A stretch of DNA of 7,244 nucleotides. Source: JAICLL01 sp035252155. Its GTDB lineage: Bacteria > Planctomycetota > Planctomycetia > Pirellulales > JAICIG01. The translations under genes were made by a program, and so were the position numbers. The stretch is taken from contig DATFDL010000654.1 in the NCBI GenBank assembly GCA_035252155.1, forward strand, positions 1-7,244. Direction: 5' to 3'. Position 1 is the first letter of the stretch, and every line of letters starts with the position of its first letter. The notes under the pieces were generated by a model. That model worked only from the letters and a program-made list of their open reading frames with translations, did no database searches and was not told the origin of the DNA. Below, piece by piece: positions 1-5,135 of this stretch.

Positions 1-2
1 TG

Positions 3-938
3 CATCCGCCCGACGTGGGCAGCGAGGGCAAGGAAGTGGTCGATGAAGTGCAAGAGCTGAAGCAGGCGGTGGGGCTGGTGATCCATCGCGATCAATTTCC
101 CGATCGGCTCTTTGCGCCGGCCAAGCGCACGTCGCTGTTAGACGACGGCGTGAATCCAATCTACGACAAAGAGATGCGCAGCGAGCTGTTTAGCCAGGGT
201 ACGCTGATGCTGCGGGTGGTGATTCAGGTCAGCATGTTCTTGGCGATTCCGCTGATGGCAGCCTGCCTTTACCTTTGGCCGAACCTGGCGCCGTGGTATA
301 TCAGCTATGTGGTGCTGTTCAACATGCTGGTGGGGCCAGTTTTTTCAGCCGGCAGCGTGACCAGCGAACGCGAACGCGAGACGCTCGACCTGCTGCTGGT
401 CACCATTATTTCGCCCTGGCAGATCATGTGGGGCAAGCTGATTTCGGGCTTGCGCGTTTCGAGCGTACTCACCTCGTTTCTGCTCTGGCCGCTGCTCTTG
501 GCCTGCGTGATGGTCTCGTATTACTGGACCAATCTGCCAACCATCGGCGGGTATCTGGTGATCGTGGTGCTGACCTGCTTCACCACGGCCGAGCTGGCAT
601 TGTTCTGCTCGGTGATTTTCCGCAAGACGTCGGTCAGCATGATGACGTCGTATTTGGTGGTGATTGCCCTGTTTACGGCGCCGGTGGCGATTGCGCGGTT
701 CGCCGAGGTGTTTTATGAAAAATCGGCCTTCACGCCGGTGGTTCGGCAACTGTCTTTCACCAGTCCGTTCTCGGCGGCGTTCGCTCTGCCCTTGGACCTG
801 AAGATGCAAGAATCGACGCCGATCGTCGGCAATTGGCCGTTGTGGTTTTCGTTTGTCGGTTTTTACCTCGCGCTCGATTTCGGATTAGTCGCCGCCATGA
901 TCTGGCTCTTCCGCGCCCGCTGGCGGGTGTCGCATTAG
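3..938 (+). CDS. ABC-2 type transporter permease, 5'-truncated by window edge
   Basis: Integral membrane subunit of an ABC transporter, probably an exporter or the permease of a multi-gene ABC system; the substrate cannot be told. The frame is open to the left edge, so the true start lies outside; a GTG at 15 is only an internal candidate. Counting from that GTG, a soluble stretch (1-62) ends in NPIYDKEMRSE, which resembles the NPxxxKE-R motif that precedes membrane segments in these permeases. Hydrophobic segments follow at about 66-88, 95-115, 148-170, 178-202, 210-230 and 276-300. The motif SERERETLDLLLVT (117-130) is typical of ABC-2 permeases. The end is natural (TAG at 936-938) after a basic tail. 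No ATPase gene is visible; it would lie upstream. The family call is firm, the role is not. Confidence 0.9.
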   Translation, partial: HPPDVGSEGKEVVDEVQELKQAVGLVIHRDQFPDRLFAPAKRTSLLDDGVNPIYDKEMRSELFSQGTLMLRVVIQVSMFLAIPLMAACLYLWPNLAPWYISYVVLFNMLVGPVFSAGSVTSERERETLDLLLVTIISPWQIMWGKLISGLRVSSVLTSFLLWPLLLACVMVSYYWTNLPTIGGYLVIVVLTCFTTAELALFCSVIFRKTSVSMMTSYLVVIALFTAPVAIARFAEVFYEKSAFTPVVRQLSFTSPFSAAFALPLDLKMQESTPIVGNWPLWFSFVGFYLALDFGLVAAMIWLFRARWRVSH

Positions 939-951
939 TCCGTTTCGAGGC

Positions 952-1053
952 CGTAGGGTGGGACGAGTGAAACGAGTCCCACCTTTGGCTCACCATGACG
1001 CGCTTCGGTGGGCAACCGAAATGGTGGGACTCGCAAGCTCGTCCCACCCTACG
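952..1053. repeat. REP-like palindromic doublet between two genes
   Basis: The outer arms 952-967 and 1038-1053 are perfect 16-bp inverted repeats (CGTAGGGTGGGACGAG and its complement). Inside are two smaller hairpins: GTGGGAC 958-964 with GTCCCAC 976-982, and GGTGGGAC 1023-1030 with GTCCCACC 1041-1048. A third small hairpin, TTCGGT 1004-1009 with ACCGAA 1015-1020, sits in the middle. The layout is that of a bacterial interspersed REP pair. From memory, repeats built on GTAGGGTGGGAC are abundant in planctomycete and other genomes. It has no T-tract, so it is not a classical terminator, though the folded RNA could protect the 3' end of the permease message. Confidence 0.75.
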
Positions 1054-1146
1054 CCTCAAGCTTTTCTATCGCCTACCTTTTCAGATCGACCATATTCTTG
1101 CCAAGCAGCTCGGCGGGCTCACGGTGCCGAAGCGCCGCCCCGCACG

Positions 1147-1175
1147 TTGGCAGCGCCGCGACTGACTGCTATACT
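1147..1175 (+). promoter_or_regulatory. Sigma70-type promoter for pyrB
   Basis: The -35 box is TTGGCA (1147-1152). A 17-bp spacer follows, then a -10 box TATACT (1170-1175) preceded by TGC, an extended -10. Transcription would start near 1182, giving a leader of about 31 nt before the ATG at 1213. The match is good in boxes, spacing and distance. It also argues that translation begins at 1213 and not at upstream in-frame codons. Confidence 0.65.
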
Positions 1176-1212
1176 TCTCTGCCGACGGCACGATTCGGCG
1201 CGGCACAAACCT

Positions 1213-2169
1213 ATGAGCATCGACCTGAGCGAAATCGGCGAGATCCCCGCGGTCTGGACACGGCAACATTTGCTGGGCCTGGAAGAGCTTTCGGCTGACG
1301 AGCTCTACTGCGTGCTCGACGCCGCGGTGATGTTCAAAGAAGCCACCGGCGGCTGCCGTCAAAAACTCTCGGCGCTGGCGGGCCGGACCTGCGCCAACTT
1401 GTTCTTCGAGCCTTCGACCCGCACCCGCACCAGCTTCGCCCTGGCCGCCCGCAGACTGGGGGCCGACGCGCTCGATTTTTCTTCCTCGGGCAGCAGCCTC
1501 TCGAAGGGCGAAACGTTCATCGACACGGCCAAGAACATCGAGGCGATGGGCATCGACGTGGTGGTGGTGCGGCACCGCACGCCCGGCACGCCGCACCTGT
1601 TGGCCCAGCAGCTTGGCTGCTCGGTGATCAACGCCGGCGACGGCCCGCACGAGCATCCCACGCAAGGGCTGCTCGACATCATGACGATCCGCGAGCACCG
1701 CCGCGAACTGGCCGGGCTGACCGTGGCGCTGGTGGGCGACATCGCCCACAGCCGCACCGCGCGGTCGAACATCTGGGGCCTGAAGCGGCTGGGAGCGCAC
1801 GTGATCGTCTGCGGGCCATCGACCTTGGTCTCGCGCCGCTGGGAAGAGCTGGGCGTCGAAGTCTCGTACAGTCTCGACGAGATTTTGCCGCGGTGCGACG
1901 TGCTCAATCTGCTGCGCATTCAATTCGAGCGGCAATCGACACGGCCGTTTCCCTCGGTGCGCGAATATGCCCACCTCTACGCGATGAACCGCGAGCGGCT
2001 GGCCCGCGCCAAGGACGACATCATGATCCTGGCGCCGGGACCGATCAACCGCGGCGTGGAGATCACGCCCGACGTGGCCGATGGCCCGCAATCGGTGATT
2101 CTCGAACAGGTGACCAACGGCTTGGCCATTCGGATGGCGGTGCTGTGGCTCGTGTGCGGCGCGAATTGA
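1213..2169 (+). CDS. pyrB: Aspartate carbamoyltransferase catalytic subunit
   Basis: Joins carbamoyl phosphate and L-aspartate to N-carbamoyl-aspartate, the committed step of pyrimidine synthesis, in the cytoplasm. The 318 residues fit the usual catalytic chain. The carbamoyl-phosphate motif FFEPSTRTRTSF is at 64-75, with Lys98 in SLSKGET, Arg120 in VVVRH, HPTQ at 148-151, Arg181 in DIAHSRT and RIQ at 235-237. The late loop reads APGPINRG (274-281), where HPGP or HPLP is more usual. The ATG at 1213 is chosen because homologues begin shortly before the LLGLEELSADE segment and because the promoter lies just upstream; the open frame back to 958 runs through the REP doublet. No clear Shine-Dalgarno site is seen. 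Neither pyrC nor pyrI is adjacent. Confidence 0.97.
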   Translation: MSIDLSEIGEIPAVWTRQHLLGLEELSADELYCVLDAAVMFKEATGGCRQKLSALAGRTCANLFFEPSTRTRTSFALAARRLGADALDFSSSGSSLSKGETFIDTAKNIEAMGIDVVVVRHRTPGTPHLLAQQLGCSVINAGDGPHEHPTQGLLDIMTIREHRRELAGLTVALVGDIAHSRTARSNIWGLKRLGAHVIVCGPSTLVSRRWEELGVEVSYSLDEILPRCDVLNLLRIQFERQSTRPFPSVREYAHLYAMNRERLARAKDDIMILAPGPINRGVEITPDVADGPQSVILEQVTNGLAIRMAVLWLVCGAN

Positions 2170-2186
2170 GCCGGCGTTGCGTAAAA

Positions 2187-2202
2187 GAATTCGTGAGAAT
2201 TC
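2187..2202. repeat. Short inverted repeat after pyrB
   Basis: Two GAATTC hexamers flank GTGA, so a 6-bp stem with a 4-base loop can form 18 bases after the pyrB stop. No T-run follows, so it is at best a weak 3'-end structure. The rest of 2170-2324 contains no gene I can recognise. A frame at 2206-2394 reads DALTPREMSRLRLWKDL before the toxin remnant, which may be a relic of an upstream partner gene. Confidence 0.25.
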
Positions 2203-2324
2203 GCTTTGTCGGGTGTAAAAGCCGTCTGCCTACTCAGGAAATTCCTCAATTCTGAAATCCAACCATCGCGCTACGCCGGCCAGCCCGACGCGCTGACGCC
2301 ACGCGAGATGTCCCGGCTGAGACT

Positions 2325-2637
2325 ATGGAAAGATTTGCGCGGATCATCGTTGGCTAACATGGTTGCGAGCGGAAGCTTGCCGATCGACTGTTGACGGGCA
2401 GGCTTCCGATTGCCGATTGGAACAAAAGCCAAAACGCCTACGATTGGCTCGGCGAAGGTATTTATTTTTGGGAAACCGCGCGGGGTTACGCCACATCCCC
2501 GTTGACACCGTGCGCGGGGCCTTTCTGGAAGGGCCGCCGGTGTTCCCGGGGACGACAGTTTCCGCGGAAACGTACATCCAGATCGCCGTTCGCAACCCGG
2601 ATTGCGTTCTTGGGGTTTTTCGTCCAAGCTTTTATAG
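2325..2637 (+). pseudogene. Broken ADP-ribosyltransferase-like toxin gene
   Basis: Starting at ATG 2325 the frame reads MERFARIIVG, then TAA at 2355-2357, then HGCERKLADRLLTG. Changing that TAA to a Tyr codon restores VGYHGC, the His-Gly motif that opens PARP-like toxin domains. The same frame continues through SQNAYDWLGEGIYFWE (2427-2474), which holds the conserved Tyr of GIYF. After about 2480-2500 the homology moves to another frame: VDTVRGAFLEGPPVFPG (2501-2551), then YIQIAVRNPDCVLGVFRP (2573-2626), the C-terminal part of the same family as I remember it. The stretch normally between the halves, some 60-80 residues, is missing. So there is one nonsense codon, one large deletion and one frame change. 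Family assignment is from motif memory; the gene's inactivity is well supported. Confidence 0.75.
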
Positions 2638-2643
2638 AGGAGG
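2636..2643 (+). promoter_or_regulatory. Strong Shine-Dalgarno site of the 71-codon gene
   Basis: AGAGGAGG lies 4 bases before the ATG at 2648. Most genes in this window lack such a site, so it supports independent translation of the small gene even though the toxin remnant frame runs into it without a stop. Confidence 0.7.
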
Positions 2644-2647
2644 CCCA

Positions 2648-2863
2648 ATGTACCAACCCACGATCGAAGAAATGCGGGCGGCGCTCGAGGCGACGAAATT
2701 GCCGCCGAAGGAAAATTTCGAGCGAATGGTCGCGATCGGCCTGATCAACTCGGAAGGCCAACTTACCAAGCTGTACGGCGGCAAGGCCGAGCCGGAGCCC
2801 TGGGCCAAGCGCCCACCCGCCGTGACCTCCGCCACGGTCAATGGCCGGAGCGATCAGAAGTAG
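2648..2863 (+). CDS. Small protein, probable antidote partner of the broken toxin
   Basis: An intact 71-residue, soluble, highly charged protein. It begins MYQPTIEEMRAALEATKLPP and carries a middle segment MVAIGLINSEGQLTKLYGG (27-45), then a proline-rich, probably disordered tail from about 46. It has no signal peptide, membrane segment or recognisable DNA-binding motif. Placement directly after the toxin remnant, with a strong ribosome binding site, suggests it was the second gene of a two-gene toxin-antitoxin-like operon; that role is inference. It is in the same frame as the C-terminal half of the toxin remnant with no stop between, so a fusion could also be read through. It could alternatively be a C-terminal extension of the toxin. 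Confidence 0.65.
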   Translation: MYQPTIEEMRAALEATKLPPKENFERMVAIGLINSEGQLTKLYGGKAEPEPWAKRPPAVTSATVNGRSDQK

Positions 2864-3023
2864 CGGGCAGTGGCAACACGTGTTGGATATCGAGAGGTGG
2901 GCAGAGGCTTGATCAGATTGCGTGAGTCGCAAGTCGCGCCGCCCTTGATGGCCTCTGCGCTCGCCTCCGCACCCCTCGAAGAAGCGGTCACCGCCCCGGG
3001 AAGCGAGTGGCGCAGCCCTTTTG

Positions 3024-3051
3024 TTGCACCTCTCCGCCGCGGACCTAAAAT
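3024..3051 (+). promoter_or_regulatory. Candidate promoter for a leaderless small gene
   Basis: TTGCAC (3024-3029) and TAAAAT (3046-3051) are separated by 16 bp. The predicted start of transcription falls at about 3058, which is the ATG of the next gene, so the message would have almost no leader. The -35 box matches only partly. The remaining spacer 2864-3023 shows no gene I can support. Confidence 0.35.
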
Positions 3052-3057
3052 GATGGC

Positions 3058-3306
3058 ATGGAAAAGAACCTCCGACTGTCGCCCCACTGGGGACGCTGCG
3101 TGCTCATCGTGTTGGCAGTCGTGCTCATCGCCGACCCATTGAGCGTCGGGACTCTCGCGATGCTTGGCAAGGCAACTGGCAACTCGCCAGAATTCTATCG
3201 TTTCATCGATCCATATTTTGTTCCGCTAAGAAAACTGCCGCCTCCCGCGCGTGGCCTTCTTGCCAGGTGGGCTCGCCTTTGGCGGGGCGAATCTCCCAAT
3301 CAGTAG
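3058..3306 (+). CDS. Small hypothetical membrane protein
   Basis: 82 residues. A basic N-terminus is followed by one hydrophobic segment (about 14-37, CVLIVLAVVLIADPLSVGTL), then a segment YRFIDPYFVPLRKLPPPARGL and a basic, Trp-containing end. From memory, planctomycete genomes hold many short proteins with this plan: one membrane helix, then a Y-x-P-x-x-x-L-type stretch and a final LW. The function is unknown. The start is supported only by the upstream promoter-like boxes; no Shine-Dalgarno site is seen. An alternative ATG at 3051 is out of frame. It could be a chance frame, but the clear membrane helix argues for a real gene. Confidence 0.5.
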   Translation: MEKNLRLSPHWGRCVLIVLAVVLIADPLSVGTLAMLGKATGNSPEFYRFIDPYFVPLRKLPPPARGLLARWARLWRGESPNQ

Positions 3307-3406
3307 TCTTCCGCCGAACGTCAGGCTCGCCATGATCAAGCAACGGCGCTTGCAGGCGCGCGGCCAGTGAACCGCCTGGTTAGTCCCCCCAGAGTCGAGA
3401 ATCGAC

Positions 3407-4414
3407 ATGCGCAAGATGCCAACATGGAAGCGGCCGAAGAACATGCATAAGGCGCTCGAAGACCGCGACGGCATTTGGGAAGACGAGCGGTGGTCGCCCA
3501 TTCTACTGACCGCGATGTCGGGAACTGAACTCGATGGCCGCGAAATTCCCGTCGCGTGGCAAATTGAGTTCGAGCCGTCGGACGGCGATCTCGACGCGGT
3601 CAATGCTAAACTGGCGGAGATCGGAATCGAGCCCGACGGATATGGTTGGGGAGAGCACATTCAAAGCGCCATCAGACGGTCAAACCCTGGCTTGGCGGAG
3701 AGACTTCACACAAGCGATTGCGAAACGGCCACGTGTGTACTCTGGGTTGAATCCGAAGAAGATTGTCGTGCGCTTCTCGAAGTAACGTGGAATCTCATAT
3801 TCAGCGGTGAAACCCGAGCAGCCGGTGAGCGCGCGCGGTTGCGCTCCCGCGGTGCGGATCGTCAAAAAATAGTTGACGCAAATCCCCGGCGAGACCTCGC
3901 ATCAAGCCAACCGCCCGGCTTGAAAGTGCACTTTAGCCAATTCTACATTGAACCGGCGGCTTTTCCCTTTTCGCACTTGTTCCAAAAACGTCTGTCGCGA
4001 GAGGTGACGGCCCTGGTCGAGCCATCGGCCGAGTTCCAGAAGAGATACGGAGACGATTTTGATTTGGTCTTCAATGTAAGCGCCAAGCAAAGAATCCGGG
4101 ACAACGAAATCAGGGGGCCGGCCGTGTTCAGGAAGGATAGAAATGTCGAGTTCACGGTGTTCTTGCCCTTCGACATCATCATGCGGAAGGCAGATGCCCC
4201 CAAAGTGGCCCTGGCGTTTCTTCTAAAAGGCGTCGCATACGCGTTCGACAAACTTGAAATCGATAAGTCCAAGTTGCTCAAAAAGCAAGAGTCAACTATC
4301 AAAGGCATCTGCGCAGACCCGACGATGCTTGCGGAGCCCTCATGGAATGAAGCGGAAAATAAGACCCGCGTAAGAAGAGTTTTTACGGCGTTCTTTCAGA
4401 GAACTCGAATATGA
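3407..4414 (+). CDS. Imm51-like immunity domain fused to an unknown C-terminal domain
   Basis: 335 residues, soluble, with no signal peptide. The N-terminal half (about 30-133) resembles the Imm51 family of polymorphic-toxin immunity proteins: a strand-rich start, then GIEPDGYGWGEHIQSAI (73-89), then DCETATCVLWVESEEDC (104-120) and a hydrophobic end LLEVTWNLIF. A charged, Arg-rich linker (134-171) leads to a second block (172-310) with LFQKRLSREVTALVEPS, YGDDFDLVFNVSAK, RGPAVFRKDRNVEFTVFLPFD and a helical end; I do not recognise this domain. Base composition is visibly poorer in GC than pyrB (hand count 28 of 60 at 4261-4320, against 35 of 60 at 1501-1560), which suggests transfer. The start at 3407 follows a small palindrome (3394-3406) and has no Shine-Dalgarno site; ATGs at 3416 and 3443 are alternatives. 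The Imm51 call is tentative; the coding call is firm. 3307-3406 and 4415-4495 hold no gene I can support. Confidence 0.75.
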   Translation: MRKMPTWKRPKNMHKALEDRDGIWEDERWSPILLTAMSGTELDGREIPVAWQIEFEPSDGDLDAVNAKLAEIGIEPDGYGWGEHIQSAIRRSNPGLAERLHTSDCETATCVLWVESEEDCRALLEVTWNLIFSGETRAAGERARLRSRGADRQKIVDANPRRDLASSQPPGLKVHFSQFYIEPAAFPFSHLFQKRLSREVTALVEPSAEFQKRYGDDFDLVFNVSAKQRIRDNEIRGPAVFRKDRNVEFTVFLPFDIIMRKADAPKVALAFLLKGVAYAFDKLEIDKSKLLKKQESTIKGICADPTMLAEPSWNEAENKTRVRRVFTAFFQRTRI

Positions 4415-4495
4415 GGGGCACGTGCATTCCCGCGATGAATTGCTGCTTCACTGCTGCTGCCTGGTATTCAGCATTTTGGCGTCTGCACTGATGGA

Positions 4496-4811
4496 TCATG
4501 GCCCGACGTTCTGCCAAAGATCCGCGGCAACAAAACGGCTGAGGTGCTTTGGATTGGTGGACGCAACCACTACCTCTTTGCGATCTCGCGCATGACGCTG
4601 TGTGCCTGAGCGGCCAAGATCACGTCGCATCGAGCGCGGCGTCGCTTGCGGTTGGTCTGCCGCGCTTTCGTGCGTCCGCCCAGAACTCAGGAACCAGCAA
4701 TTCGACTCCTGCCGCGAGAAGCTGCGAGATCCATGCGAGAATCTCGGGACTCGGACGAGGATGTGAAGCAATACCTAACGGCCCCGCGTCGAGCAGGACG
4801 ACGTCAGGCAT
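4496..4811 (-). pseudogene. VapC-like PIN-domain toxin, internally deleted and frameshifted
   Basis: PIN-domain toxins are Mg-dependent RNases that cut tRNA or other RNA. Reading leftward from ATG at 4811: MPDVVLLDAGPLGIAS (PIN strand 1 with Asp8), then AGVELLVPE followed at once by FWADARKRGRPTASDAALDA. Intact relatives carry about 55 residues between VPE and the FW segment (the EIADYEVRREL helix and beyond), so an in-frame deletion is inferred at about 4686. The frame then ends at TGA 4620-4622. Shifting frame at about 4628 gives DVILAAQAHSVMREIAK, and a second shift at about 4580 gives EVVVASTNPKHLSRFVAADLW to a TGA at 4496-4498. Both shifts fit single-base losses. The ATG overlaps the end of the antitoxin gene, as in live operons. 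Not functional as a PIN nuclease. Confidence 0.85.
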
Positions 4812-5073
4812 CGAAAAGCCTCCGGGCGCCAATGTTCGCTCGCTCGCTATTGAGCGCCTTCTTTAGTCGTGGCCAGGTTTCTTCGTCGTAGCCCGACTTA
4901 TCGACAAGCCAGCCACGGAATAGCTCAACGACCACCTTGATTTTCGGCGAATCGGATTCCAGACGGTCGAGCTCGGCGAGTGTCTCGTCGATGGCTTGCG
5001 CGCGGCTCTTCTTTCCGGTCCTTTTGACCACTGCTTTACCCCGCTTGCGGCGGCTCGGCTCTCGACGGACCAT
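4804..5073 (-). CDS. VapB-like antitoxin, partner of the broken PIN toxin
   Basis: 89 residues, intact. A very basic N-terminus (1-24, rich in Arg and Lys, possibly DNA- or RNA-contacting) is followed by a helix AIDETLAELDRLESD (27-41), a helix VVVELFRGWLVDK (47-59) and the motif SGYDEETWPRLKKAL (60-74), ending RRLFDA. From memory, the GYDEETWP-LK motif with a final LFD is typical of small proteins encoded just before DAGPLG-type PIN toxins. Its stop overlaps the toxin ATG by a few bases. The start at 5073 is fixed by the Shine-Dalgarno site at 5081-5088. It would bind and block the toxin and probably autoregulate the operon; with the toxin destroyed it is an orphan. The basic N-terminus is longer than I would expect. 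Confidence 0.8.
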   Translation of the reverse strand: MVRREPSRRKRGKAVVKRTGKKSRAQAIDETLAELDRLESDSPKIKVVVELFRGWLVDKSGYDEETWPRLKKALNSERANIGARRLFDA

Positions 5074-5080
5074 GCGTTTA

Positions 5081-5088
5081 CTCCTTCC
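5081..5088 (-). promoter_or_regulatory. Shine-Dalgarno site of the antitoxin gene
   Basis: GGAAGGAG on the minus strand, 7 bases before the ATG at 5073. It is a textbook site and sets the start of the antitoxin. Confidence 0.75.
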
Positions 5089-5112
5089 ACGATAGCAAGC
5101 TTAAATCGGCGT

Positions 5113-5126
5113 TTGTCAACCGACAA
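5113..5126 (-). promoter_or_regulatory. Operator-like palindrome with an overlapping TTGACA
   Basis: On the minus strand TTGTC-GGTT-GACAA is a perfect 5-bp inverted repeat, 40 bases before the antitoxin start, between the cyclase stop and the antitoxin. It contains TTGACA. A TTGTCG (5121-5126) with TTTAAG (5100-5105) at 15-bp spacing could serve as a weak promoter that leaves the Shine-Dalgarno site in the message. An autoregulatory operator is the natural guess; the palindrome is short and may be chance. Confidence 0.3.
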
Positions 5127-5135
5127 GTTCGGCAG

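Noticed and set aside
958..1212. N-terminal extension of pyrB by 85 codons
   Set aside because: It runs through the REP doublet and over the promoter boxes, and homologues have no such extension.
1081..2091. 336-codon open frame on the minus strand opposite pyrB
   Set aside because: Shadow of pyrB with no family motif of its own.
2370..2408. Imperfect inverted repeat CGGAAGCTTGCC with GGCAGGCTTCCG
   Set aside because: It lies inside the coding remnant of the toxin and is explained by its codons; 11 of 12 bases over a 15-base loop is not enough for a separate claim.
2870..3142. 90-codon frame on the plus strand across the spacer
   Set aside because: No start signal, low-complexity composition, and it overlaps the better-supported membrane protein gene.
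3307..3406. Possible integron attC-like site or short peptide gene before the Imm51-like gene
   Set aside because: No matching pair of core sites is present, and the short frame stops after 12 codons without a ribosome binding site.
5089..5119. TTGACA with extended -10 TGCTATCGT as the antitoxin promoter
   Set aside because: The spacing is 19 bp and transcription would begin inside the Shine-Dalgarno site, leaving it out of the message.
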